From Candidatus Jorgensenbacteria bacterium RIFCSPLOWO2_01_FULL_45_25b (GTDB lineage Bacteria; Patescibacteriota; Minisyncoccia; UBA6257; GWB1-50-10): a stretch of 46,372 bases of DNA. The notes beneath the pieces were generated by a model, which was given only the letters and a program-made list of their open reading frames with translations, made no database searches and was not told where the DNA came from. A program made the translations under genes and the position numbers. The stretch covers positions 1 through 46,372 of the forward strand of contig MFKK01000008.1 of NCBI GenBank assembly GCA_001781035.1, written 5' to 3'. This document shows positions 18,375 through 27,359 of the stretch, one piece after another. Numbering within the stretch: the stretch's first letter is position 1; the number at the start of each line of letters is the position of its first letter.

Positions 18375-19282
18375 CAATAACAGAACAAGTTGCAAAAAAT
18401 ATAATTAGAAAGTTACTAAAGGGAAAGGACTATAGGATTGAAGTCATAACACTTATTAACGCCGAGTTTTTGCAATTCTCTGTTAATTTTTTTAAGAAAA
18501 TTATTAATGCAAAGCTTAAAAACAAAGGCATAACAGTAGATTGGTATAAAAAGGAATTTCTTAATCCAAATTTACCGATTCGAGACATTACAATCAATTC
18601 GGGATTAAACGAAAAGACAATCCACAACATGTTTAATTCCTCAACAAAGGAAATTGTGATTGATGCTTCAAACGAACATTATGACACTCTTTATGAGGTA
18701 ATTAAAAACCTTGTAGACGCGGAGCATGATCTTGACCTTACTTTAACGATTAAATTTAAAGGAGTGAGCGTTGATTTAGATGTTAGCGAGAGTCTAATCG
18801 TGATAAACACATTGGCAGTAAAAAGATCTGCATTGAGAGGCGGTTTGTGGAGCACTGCTGGCAAAAGAGTTGAAAAACCTTTAATGCAAACTCTCTGCAA
18901 ATTATATGGTATCTCTGGTAATAATTATTCCTTAAAAATAAAAGGCAAAGAAATTAAGGAAGATGATTTTGAAAGAGAGATAGATTTTTATTTAGTTGAG
19001 AACAAAAATCAACATAAGTGTGAGGTTAAATTAATGGGTAGTGGTAACCCAGAAGGTGCCGATGCGGTCATTGCAAGAGATAGTAAGGTTTTTGTGGCAG
19101 ACAAACTTTCAGATACAAACAAAAAGCAATTAAATAGCCGAAAAGTTGAATGGGTTGAATTAAGAAGCGATGTTGGATTTAAAAGATTTGAAACAATTTT
19201 AGATCATCTCAAAATACCACACGAAAAACTACCTGAAAATATTGATAAAAAATTAGAAAAGGTGTTTAAGGAAATTTTTTAA
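18371..19282 (+). CDS. CfrBI-like type II restriction endonuclease
   Basis: ATGA overlap with methyltransferase; ALRGGLWSTAGKRVEKPLM; PD-(D/E)XK-like EREIDFYL...KCEVKLMG. Confidence 0.72.
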   Translation: MTITEQVAKNIIRKLLKGKDYRIEVITLINAEFLQFSVNFFKKIINAKLKNKGITVDWYKKEFLNPNLPIRDITINSGLNEKTIHNMFNSSTKEIVIDASNEHYDTLYEVIKNLVDAEHDLDLTLTIKFKGVSVDLDVSESLIVINTLAVKRSALRGGLWSTAGKRVEKPLMQTLCKLYGISGNNYSLKIKGKEIKEDDFEREIDFYLVENKNQHKCEVKLMGSGNPEGADAVIARDSKVFVADKLSDTNKKQLNSRKVEWVELRSDVGFKRFETILDHLKIPHEKLPENIDKKLEKVFKEIF

Positions 19283-19304
19283 CTATGAAAAAGAAATAGG
19301 TTGT

Positions 19305-20297
19305 ATGATTAATCCAAAGGTAAAACTAAACAAAAAGATTTTTGAGGCGGACATTTCTCAGTCTCCGATTCGCGACGGGTATGGGGACGGTCTGCTTTTT
19401 CTTGGAAAGGAGAATCCAAATGTTGTCGCGCTTTGTGCCGATTTGAAAGAATCCACGCGGGTTGAGGCGTTCGCGAAGGCATATCCGAATCGGTTTTTTG
19501 AGTGCGGAGTTTCCGAGCAGGCGATGGTGACGGTTGCCGCGGGCTTGGGAATTTCGGGGAAGATTCCCTTTATCTCGTCATACGCTACGTTTTCACCTGG
19601 TAGAAATTGGGAACAGATACGGACGACTGTGGCTTATAACGATTCAAACGTGAAGATTGCGGGACATCACGCGGGTATCTCAGTTGGACCCGACGGAGCG
19701 ACTCATCAGGCGTTGGAAGATATCGCGATTATGCGCGCGCTTCCGAACATGAGAGTTATTGTTCCGTGCGACGCGATTGAGGCGAGGAAGGCGACCATAC
19801 AGGTGGCGCATCTTTGGGGGCCTTGTTACTTGCGGTTTCAGCGGGAAAAGACTCCTCTTTTTACAACAGACGAGACGCCATTTGTTTCGGGTAGAGCGGA
19901 GGTGTTTTGGCAGTCGCGTGGAGCGATCGCGACAATTATCGCGTGTGGCGCGATGGTTTATATCGCTCTTCGCGCCGCGGAGGAGCTCAAAAAGGAAAAG
20001 ATAGGAGTTGTCGTTTTGAACAATCACACTATAAAGCCGATTGACGAGAAGACGATTATAAAATTTGCGAAGGCGACGGGAGCCGTTGTTACGGTTGAGG
20101 AGCATCAAGTTGCGGGAGGGCTTGGCGGGGCGGTCGCGGAACTTCTTGTCGCGAAACACCCCGTTCCTATGGAATTTGTCGGGATGGAGGATTCGTTTGG
20201 AGAGTCGGGGAAACCAAACGAGCTTTTGAAGAAGTATGGAATGGACGTTTTGGATATTGTGAAGGCGGTGAAAAAGACCTTGAAACGTCGAGAATAA
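19305..20297 (+). CDS. Transketolase, C-terminal (Pyr/C) subunit
   Basis: RDGYGDGLLFLGKENPNVVALCADLKESTR; FFECGVSEQAMVTVAAGLG; TVEEHQVAGGLGGAVAELL. Confidence 0.93.
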   Translation: MINPKVKLNKKIFEADISQSPIRDGYGDGLLFLGKENPNVVALCADLKESTRVEAFAKAYPNRFFECGVSEQAMVTVAAGLGISGKIPFISSYATFSPGRNWEQIRTTVAYNDSNVKIAGHHAGISVGPDGATHQALEDIAIMRALPNMRVIVPCDAIEARKATIQVAHLWGPCYLRFQREKTPLFTTDETPFVSGRAEVFWQSRGAIATIIACGAMVYIALRAAEELKKEKIGVVVLNNHTIKPIDEKTIIKFAKATGAVVTVEEHQVAGGLGGAVAELLVAKHPVPMEFVGMEDSFGESGKPNELLKKYGMDVLDIVKAVKKTLKRRE

Positions 20298-20325
20298 CTT
20301 ACGAGTTACGATCTCGTAAGTTATT
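20293..20325. repeat. REP-like palindrome (right flank of the RAYT gene), containing both convergent stop codons
   Basis: aataacttacgag-ttacgat-ctcgtaagttatt. Confidence 0.85.
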
Positions 20326-21016
20326 CGAGAAGGGCGCTCTTTTCCAATGACGACGCGCCTCTTTCTTTTAACCAATCAAATACTTTTTTCTCATACTCCG
20401 AGCCCTTTCCAATTATTTCTTCAAGGAAGTTTGTTTCTATGACTAATGGAAAATTTTTCTTTCCCGCGTAATCTAGATAACTACTCCACCGATATGAGTT
20501 TAAAAACTCAACAGTTTTTTTGTGATTTTGAATTTCCTTATTTCTCCAGTTTGGTTCTATCATATCGAGAGGATTGAGGTGAATATAATAAGGGAGATGA
20601 ATTAGATGCGAGTCGTCTTTTACATGAACGGCCTTGAACCGTCCCTGAAAGAGAGTTCCAGACCGTTCGTTTTTTAGATTAAAATACATGGCGTATCCTA
20701 TCCCGATTTTTTTCATAAATTCTGATACGCCATTGTCTTCAATTTGCTCAAGAAGGAGATGAAAATGGTTTGGCATGAGACAGAAGGCGTGAATTTTTAC
20801 CAGAGGTTTTCGTTCGCGGTTATCTTCCTTAAAATTATGAGATCGTAACTCGTAAGATTTGTAGTAGATGTTTTCGGCGAGGGCGATGTCGTTGAATTCA
20901 AACAGATTGTGAACCATTCGGAAATGATCTCCTTTATCAAGAAAGATTTTTCTCTTTTCGACACCTCGGTTATAGACGTGATACAGGTTGTTGTTGGCGA
21001 ATTTTGGCCTTTTCAT
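20321..21016 (-). CDS. REP-associated tyrosine (Y1) transposase, RAYT/TnpA-REP
   Basis: YHVYNRGVEKRKIF; HAFCLMPNHFHLLLEQ (HUH); GTLFQGRFKAVHVKDDSHLIHLPYYIHLNP. Confidence 0.9.
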   Translation of the reverse strand: MKRPKFANNNLYHVYNRGVEKRKIFLDKGDHFRMVHNLFEFNDIALAENIYYKSYELRSHNFKEDNRERKPLVKIHAFCLMPNHFHLLLEQIEDNGVSEFMKKIGIGYAMYFNLKNERSGTLFQGRFKAVHVKDDSHLIHLPYYIHLNPLDMIEPNWRNKEIQNHKKTVEFLNSYRWSSYLDYAGKKNFPLVIETNFLEEIIGKGSEYEKKVFDWLKERGASSLEKSALLE

Positions 21017-21035
21017 AGTAGGTTTATTATATCAT

Positions 21036-21083
21036 CTTATGAGATCGTAACTCGTAAAACTTTACGAGTTACGATCTCATAAG
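21036..21083. repeat. REP-like perfect 23-bp inverted repeat (5' side of the RAYT gene)
   Basis: cttatgagatcgtaactcgtaaa-ac-tttacgagttacgatctcataag. Confidence 0.9.
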
Positions 21084-21122
21084 ATTTTGCGAATGCGGGA
21101 ATTTGGGGTATAATGCTTATAT

Positions 21123-22127
21123 ATGTTTGATGTCATAACTATCGGGACGGCGACGAGGGACGTATTCTTGACGAGTGGAGAATTTCGGGTTTTGAAAGAC
21201 CCGGAGCATTTAGAGAAGCTTGGATTTCCGACCGCGGAGGCTGAATGCTTCGCGCTTGGAGGGAAGGTTGAAGTTGAGTCTCCGTTTTTCACGACGGGAG
21301 GGGGCGCTTTGAATGCCGCTGTTACGTTTTCGCGCGCCGGTTTGAAGACGGGCGCGGTTTTTAAGATTGGAAAGGATGAGATTGGGAGGGACCTTTTGTC
21401 TGATATTAAAAAGGAGAACGTTTTGTCTATTCCCGCTTATGACAAGTCTCTTTGTACCGCTTACTCAACCATTATTTTGAATAAAACCGGAGAACGAACT
21501 GTATTAGTTTATCGAGGCGCCTCTAACTCGTTGGAGAAGCGAGATGTTCCTCTTTCCAAGCTTCGCGCGAAATGGGCGTATGTTGTTTCCGGCTATACAT
21601 CACTCTCTCTTATGGAGCAGGTTTTTTCGTCCTTAAAGAAACAGGGGGCTTCCATCGCGCTTAGCCCATCAAAGCATTATGCTCAACTCGGGCACCAAAA
21701 GCTGAAGGCTGTGTTGCGATACGTTGACCTTTTAATCATGAATCGCGAGGAGGCGGCGGCGTTTACGCGGGAGGAGTATAATCGCGAGAAGAAGATTTTT
21801 AAGAAATTTGATGAAATTGTTCGCGGAATCGCCATTATGACCGATGGGGAGCGGGGAGCGTATGTTTCCGATGGGAGGTATTTGTATCGTTCGGGAGTGT
21901 TTAAGGAGAAGAAGCTTGTTGACCGGACGGGAGCGGGAGACGCTTTTGGCTCTGGTTTTGTCGCGGGACTTATTGAGAAGAATGATATTTCGTACGCTCT
22001 TCGTTTTGCCACGGCGAACGCGACTTCTGTGGTTGAGCATATCGGAGCGCAAGCTGGAATTTTAAAGAAGAAGGACTTCCAGAATAAGCGGTGGGGGTAT
22101 CTTGATTTGGACGTGGAACCGCTTTAA
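21123..22127 (+). CDS. PfkB-family carbohydrate kinase
   Basis: FFTTGGGALNAAVTFSRAGLKTGAVFKIGKDEIG; DRTGAGDAFGSGFVAGL. Confidence 0.88.
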   Translation: MFDVITIGTATRDVFLTSGEFRVLKDPEHLEKLGFPTAEAECFALGGKVEVESPFFTTGGGALNAAVTFSRAGLKTGAVFKIGKDEIGRDLLSDIKKENVLSIPAYDKSLCTAYSTIILNKTGERTVLVYRGASNSLEKRDVPLSKLRAKWAYVVSGYTSLSLMEQVFSSLKKQGASIALSPSKHYAQLGHQKLKAVLRYVDLLIMNREEAAAFTREEYNREKKIFKKFDEIVRGIAIMTDGERGAYVSDGRYLYRSGVFKEKKLVDRTGAGDAFGSGFVAGLIEKNDISYALRFATANATSVVEHIGAQAGILKKKDFQNKRWGYLDLDVEPL

Positions 22128-22186
22128 TTAGAAGCTAGAATTTAGAACATAGAATCTAGAAAACGGAAAGTAGAGAATAAATTTTT

Positions 22187-23467
22187 ATGGGTCAGGTGCA
22201 TGAAAAATTAGCTCGCATATTGCGGACTGATAAAGATACTATCATCAACATTGACAAGAGATTGTCGGAGGTTACGGGAAAGAAAGGAATTATTGAGAAG
22301 ATTATCTCGGAGAAAGAGAGGCGCATCGCGGAGCATCTTCAAATTTTCGGATTATCCCCAGCCGCTTCTCCGAGAGATGTTTTTCAGTCGCTTATAAAAA
22401 AAGTGGAGGCGGATGAGGAGTTTTTGAAGGTTGTGTTTGGAAATCCAGATTCTTCCCGACCAGAGGGTTTGGCGCGTATATTAGAGATTATTCGCGGTGT
22501 TGTTGGCCCAACGAAGGGATTTTTTTTGAAGGAAGAGAAGGCGCGCGAGTTTTTAACTAAGGAACCCCCGAAGAAGGTGATGGAGTATCTTGGTTATTCT
22601 TCCTCCGAGGCGATGCTGGGGAAGGAGAACTTGTTTGAGGTGTATAGCGCGCTTCGGTTTGTTGAGGATTCGGAATGGATGAACGGCGTGTTTTTTAAGC
22701 AGTATGAGGCGCTTACGCCGGACGATTTTGAGGAGCGGGAGATTCGTCTTCAGGTTTTGGATATAAAGTGGCTTCGTTCCGCGGAGCATTTTTTGACTCA
22801 TAAGCTTCATAATATTTCCCATCTTAAGGAAATGGGGGTTGTGTTTGTTATTCCCGCCACGTTTGGAATTTCGGGAGAGATTCTTCGGATGACGAGTTTG
22901 ATTTTTCACTATCTTTCGGAGGTTCCGTATTATTCGGATATGTTTCGTAGAATCGCAAAGATGCCGACGGGCGAGAAGAGTTCTTTTGGCTCAAATCTTA
23001 TCTCTCTTCTTCGGGGAGATGTTATTGACCGAAATCCTTCCGATAACAACTTTGAGGGCGGGCGGATGTTTTGGCTTGTGATTCAGCGATATCTCGCGAA
23101 AGATGACCAAAACGACTGGCGGCTTTTTGTTCCCCACATTAATCCGGAAGCGATTCACTGGCTTCGCGCGGAGGAACATTTAGTTGAGGTTGGGAAGAAG
23201 TTTCAGGGAGTTTCTCGCGGATTGGATTTTTGGCTGAATATGGATTGGGTTGGGGATTTTTTTCGCGATGATGATGGAAATGACATCTTAATCAGTTTTG
23301 ACCTTGTGGATACGGTGATGAGTTTGGTGAAAAAGAAGGAACATATAAAATTTTTGTATCATCATGAGGAGGCTTTGTGGAACAAGATATTTATGGAATA
23401 TTTCGGGCGGGAGAAACTTGTGGCGTACTCGCAGGAACATTTGCTTAAGGGATATGTTGAGATATAG
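22187..23467 (+). CDS. Hypothetical protein (426 aa)
   Basis: Long uninterrupted ORF with host-like codon usage; no family recognised. Confidence 0.6.
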   Translation: MGQVHEKLARILRTDKDTIINIDKRLSEVTGKKGIIEKIISEKERRIAEHLQIFGLSPAASPRDVFQSLIKKVEADEEFLKVVFGNPDSSRPEGLARILEIIRGVVGPTKGFFLKEEKAREFLTKEPPKKVMEYLGYSSSEAMLGKENLFEVYSALRFVEDSEWMNGVFFKQYEALTPDDFEEREIRLQVLDIKWLRSAEHFLTHKLHNISHLKEMGVVFVIPATFGISGEILRMTSLIFHYLSEVPYYSDMFRRIAKMPTGEKSSFGSNLISLLRGDVIDRNPSDNNFEGGRMFWLVIQRYLAKDDQNDWRLFVPHINPEAIHWLRAEEHLVEVGKKFQGVSRGLDFWLNMDWVGDFFRDDDGNDILISFDLVDTVMSLVKKKEHIKFLYHHEEALWNKIFMEYFGREKLVAYSQEHLLKGYVEI

Positions 23468-23621
23468 CTCAAGTTTGCAAGTTTATAAGTTGGTAAGTTT
23501 TTTTGCAAGCAAAAATGAAGGATTAAAGATTAAGGATTAAAGAACTGTTGCGGAAATGTTTCTTTTCTAAACTTTTTTGCCTGTAAAAGTTTTTCTTTTT
23601 TGGTTGTGTTATAATGTGTTC

Positions 23622-24017
23622 ATGGAGACAAAAACGGGCGCTCGGGTTCTTATTGTGGATGATGATGTTGAATTTACGCGTATATTAGCGGATAAGCTTG
23701 AAAGCGAGGGATTTTCCGCGCTTCTTGCGCATGACGGAAATCAGTGTATTCTGACAACTGAAGAGAGTAATCCCGACTTAATTCTTCTTGATTTAAAGAT
23801 GCCTAATATGGATGGAGCCGACACTCTTAGAGAATTGGGAAAGAAATCCGCTACCAAAGACATTCCTGTTATTATTCTTACTTCGTATAATCAAGATGAG
23901 CCGGTTAAGCTTGATGCAGAAACCGCGAGGAAGCTTGGGGCGATCGGTTTTTTGGAGAAGGGCGCCGATTTGGGAGAGGTTGTGCGTCGGGCTCGGGAGG
24001 CGCTTGATATGTTGTAA
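23622..24017 (+). CDS. Response regulator, receiver domain only
   Basis: VLIVDDDVEF; LILLDLKMPNMDG; VIILTSYN. Confidence 0.88.
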   Translation: METKTGARVLIVDDDVEFTRILADKLESEGFSALLAHDGNQCILTTEESNPDLILLDLKMPNMDGADTLRELGKKSATKDIPVIILTSYNQDEPVKLDAETARKLGAIGFLEKGADLGEVVRRAREALDML

Positions 24018-24051
24018 GTTATGACTGCACGTTTCGGTTGTTCCTGATTTT

Positions 24052-25656
24052 TTGGGAAAGCACAATCGCTTTCTATTTTCTTTTATGAAAGGCAAGACAT
24101 TACAAGTTGACGGAAACCATCTTCGTTTGGAAGATGTTGCTTTATTTGTTTCGGATTCTTCTTTTAAGCTTCGGGTTTCTCCCGTGGCGCTGATTCGGGT
24201 TCGGGCATCGCATTCTTTCGTCGCGAATGAACTTGGTGAACGGGTGGTGTATGGCGTAAATACTGGATTTGGGCCGATGGCTTCGTTTATGATTGGTCCG
24301 GACAAGCTTGTCACGCTTCAATATAATCTTGTTCGGAGCCATGCTTCCGGAATCGGCAACCCCCTTCCCGAGAGATATGTCGCCGCGGCGATGATTGTCC
24401 GTTTGAATACGTTGCTTCGCGGATACTCCGGCGTTTCCGAGGAGCTTATTCACAAGCTTGTTCTTTTTTTGAATCGTCGTATCTTTCCCGTTGTTCCGGA
24501 GCACGGCGCGGTTGGAACGAGCGGGGATTTGGTTCAGCTCGCGCATATCGCGCTTGCGTTGATTGGCGAAGGAGAGGTTTTGCATGAGGGAAAGAGACAG
24601 GCAACAGCAAAAGTTCTTCAGAAATTAGGCATTTTGCCTCATGTTCTTTTGCCGAAGGAGGGACTCTCGCTTATCAATGGAACATCGCTTATGTCTGGTA
24701 TCGGAGCGCTTGGCGTGCTTCACGCGGAACGATTACTTTCACTCGCGCTTCGGGCGGGAGCTCTCGCGCTTGAATCCGTTTCGGCTTATTCGGACGGCAT
24801 TCTTTCGGAGCTTCATGAGCTTCGTCCTCATTCCGGACAGAAGGAGGCCGCGCGCGTTCTTCGGGAGCTTGTTCGCGCGTCTGAATTTTTGCGCGACCGC
24901 GCGAGGCTTTCAAAACGTTCCCGCGCGGGGGTGGAACATATCAATGATGACGTTCAGGAATTTTATTCTTTCCGGTGCATTCCGCAGATTTTGGGGCCCG
25001 TGTTGGACACGATTCGGAATGCCCGCGGAGTTTTGCAGATTGAGATTAATTCTGTGACGGATAATCCGATTGTGGATGTCGCGAACAAGAAATTTCTTCA
25101 TGGAGGAAATTTTCACGGAGAGTATGTCGCGACCGCGCTTGATGAGATGAAGGCGGGACTTGTAAAACTTACGATGCTTTCGGAGCGGAGGACGAACTAC
25201 TTTTTGCACGCGAAGATTAATCATCGTTTTCCGCCGTTTCTTAATATGGACACGCCCGGACTTACTCTCGCGCTTCAAGGATTGCAGTTTGTTTCAACTT
25301 CCACGACCGCGCTTAGCCAGACGTACGCGTTTCCGCATCGGGTTCATTCCATTCCGACGAATAACGATAATCAGGATTTGGTGAGCATGGGCGCGGACGC
25401 GGCTCTGCTTTTTATGAAGGTGGTGGAGCAAGCGTATATTGTTTTGGGAATTGAGCTTGTATCGCTTTGTCAGACGGTTGATATTTTGAAGGGGGAGCAG
25501 AAACTTTCCGAATCTTCGCGCGAGCTGTATCGGGCGGTGCGCGCGATTATCCCTCCCGTTATTCAGGACCGTCCTCTTTCTTTGGAATTGCAGAGTCTTA
25601 TTTCGTTTCTTCAGAATACGGAGCGGTTTGATATTTCCTTTCGATTAAGTTCGTAG
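24052..25656 (+). CDS. Aromatic amino-acid ammonia-lyase (HAL/PAL/TAL family), MIO motif TSG
   Basis: YGVNTGFGPMA; NLVRSHASGIG; GAVGTSGDLVQLAHIALALIGEGEV; SVTDNPIV; GGNFHGEYVA; NNDNQDLVSMG. Confidence 0.9.
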   Translation: MGKHNRFLFSFMKGKTLQVDGNHLRLEDVALFVSDSSFKLRVSPVALIRVRASHSFVANELGERVVYGVNTGFGPMASFMIGPDKLVTLQYNLVRSHASGIGNPLPERYVAAAMIVRLNTLLRGYSGVSEELIHKLVLFLNRRIFPVVPEHGAVGTSGDLVQLAHIALALIGEGEVLHEGKRQATAKVLQKLGILPHVLLPKEGLSLINGTSLMSGIGALGVLHAERLLSLALRAGALALESVSAYSDGILSELHELRPHSGQKEAARVLRELVRASEFLRDRARLSKRSRAGVEHINDDVQEFYSFRCIPQILGPVLDTIRNARGVLQIEINSVTDNPIVDVANKKFLHGGNFHGEYVATALDEMKAGLVKLTMLSERRTNYFLHAKINHRFPPFLNMDTPGLTLALQGLQFVSTSTTALSQTYAFPHRVHSIPTNNDNQDLVSMGADAALLFMKVVEQAYIVLGIELVSLCQTVDILKGEQKLSESSRELYRAVRAIIPPVIQDRPLSLELQSLISFLQNTERFDISFRLSS

Positions 25657-25660
25657 CATC

Positions 25661-26734
25661 ATGAAGCCGGTTTTTTTTTCTCCCAACGTTTCTTCCCATC
25701 GCAGGCGGATTTTTTCGCTTCGTCGGAGGAAAGATATACGTGTTTTTGATTCGTACCGCGACCAGCTGTACGACCTTTTTTTGGTTCGGAATCCGGATAT
25801 AAAACTTTCTCCCAAAGATGCTTCCCGCCGTTTTGGAGCTTTTTTAAGTGAGGTTGTTTCTAAGCATTCTCTTTTTGAGTGCGGGAGGTGGGTTTTTTTT
25901 CCGTGGAACAAAACACTTGTCCACTTGCTAAACCAAGAGGATTTTTATGAGCTTCGGACGGCGCGAAACCGCGACCTTATTACGCCCGAGGAGCAGGGAA
26001 TTCTTGCGTCAAGCGTTCTTTCTATCGCGGGACTTAGCGTTGGGAATTCAGCCTTTCTTACCCTTCTTCTTGAGGGTTTTTCGGACTTCCATATTTCCGA
26101 CCCCGATACACTTTCGGTTTCAAATCTTAACAGGATTCGTTCGGGCGTTTCTTCGCTTGGAGTTTCAAAAACAACCATTGCTTTGGAGGAGGCGTATGAG
26201 CTTCATCCGTACGCGATTATTCATCCTTTTTCGCGGGGGATTCGGAGCATGAAGAATGCCTTATTATTTTTAAAGAAAGACGGGCGTCCGGTTTCCGCGC
26301 TTATTGAGGAGGTTGATGATATCGGCGCGAAGATTCTTCTTCGGCAAGTGGCCTCCAAGTTACGCGTTCCGGTTGTTACCGCGACCGATTGTGGCAATAA
26401 CGCGCTTATTGATGTTGAGCGGTTTGATATTGAACCGCGCCGGGAGTTGTTTCACGGAGCGCTTCGCGGAGTTTCCCCGCAAACACTTTCTTCTATGGAT
26501 TTTCCCGAAAGAATGAAACTTGTTGACAGGATTGTGGGAAGGAAGTTTCTTTCAAGTCGTATGAAGGAGTCGCTTTCGCGTGTCGGGAATACTCTTTATT
26601 CTTGGCCCCAGTTGGGGAGCGCGGTTATGCTTAGCGGCGCCGCCGTTGCCCACGTTGTGAGAAAAATTGTTCTTGGTTCCAATATGCCAAGCGGGAGGTA
26701 TGTTGTTGATTTTGACGGGATATTTAATGGTTAA
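25661..26734 (+). CDS. ThiF/E1-like adenylyltransferase-fold protein (Rv1355c-like N-terminal part)
   Basis: TPEEQGILASSVLSIAGLSVGNSAFLTLLLEGFSDFHISDPDTLSVSNLNRI. Confidence 0.72.
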   Translation: MKPVFFSPNVSSHRRRIFSLRRRKDIRVFDSYRDQLYDLFLVRNPDIKLSPKDASRRFGAFLSEVVSKHSLFECGRWVFFPWNKTLVHLLNQEDFYELRTARNRDLITPEEQGILASSVLSIAGLSVGNSAFLTLLLEGFSDFHISDPDTLSVSNLNRIRSGVSSLGVSKTTIALEEAYELHPYAIIHPFSRGIRSMKNALLFLKKDGRPVSALIEEVDDIGAKILLRQVASKLRVPVVTATDCGNNALIDVERFDIEPRRELFHGALRGVSPQTLSSMDFPERMKLVDRIVGRKFLSSRMKESLSRVGNTLYSWPQLGSAVMLSGAAVAHVVRKIVLGSNMPSGRYVVDFDGIFNG

Positions 26735-26749
26735 GGATATGAACATACT

Positions 26750-27310
26750 ATGAAAACAACAAAAATAATCTTTCTTCGGCATGCTGAAACTCAAAAAGAC
26801 CCTCTGGTGAATGCCGTATTGTGGGGGCTTTCCGAGAGAGGAAGAGCGCAAGCGGAAGAGGTTTCAAAACAGCCGATTATGAGTACGGTTGATATGATTT
26901 ATGTGTCGGAAGAAAAAAAGACGGCGTTTACGGCTGAACCGATTGCGAAGAAGTTCTCAAAAGAAGTTTGCGCGTCAGGTTTTTTTAATGAGGTCGGAAG
27001 AGGCGACAAGTTTTTTTCCGCCGAAGAATTTGAAGCAGAGAAAGCGCGACAACTTACCAACCTTTCGTATCGGGCGTTTGGCGGCGAGTCGGGGCTGGAC
27101 GCTCTTTTAAGATTTAAAAAAGGAATCAATGAGATTGTCAGAAAGAATCCGGAAAAAACTATTCTTATTGTGACTCACGGTACCATACTCAATATCTATT
27201 TTGCCGACATGTTGAACTTTTTTGAGAAGCTTCCTGAACGCTGGAGTAAGACGGCTTTTTGCGCGTACGGTATTATTGAGAATGGGGAGGTGAGAAAAGA
27301 CATTGTCTAG
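26750..27310 (+). CDS. Histidine phosphatase (phosphoglycerate mutase-like) family protein
   Basis: IFLRHAETQKD...GLSERGRAQAEEV; ILIVTHGTILNIYFA. Confidence 0.8.
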   Translation: MKTTKIIFLRHAETQKDPLVNAVLWGLSERGRAQAEEVSKQPIMSTVDMIYVSEEKKTAFTAEPIAKKFSKEVCASGFFNEVGRGDKFFSAEEFEAEKARQLTNLSYRAFGGESGLDALLRFKKGINEIVRKNPEKTILIVTHGTILNIYFADMLNFFEKLPERWSKTAFCAYGIIENGEVRKDIV

Positions 27311-27359
27311 CTAGTATTATTGGTTTTTCGGAATTTAATAGAAGTTGTATTATGTATGT

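Noticed and set aside
26750-27310. Histidine phosphatase as a committed part of the aryl-acid pathway
   Set aside because: The family is generic; inclusion is based only on position, so it is not used as evidence for the pathway.
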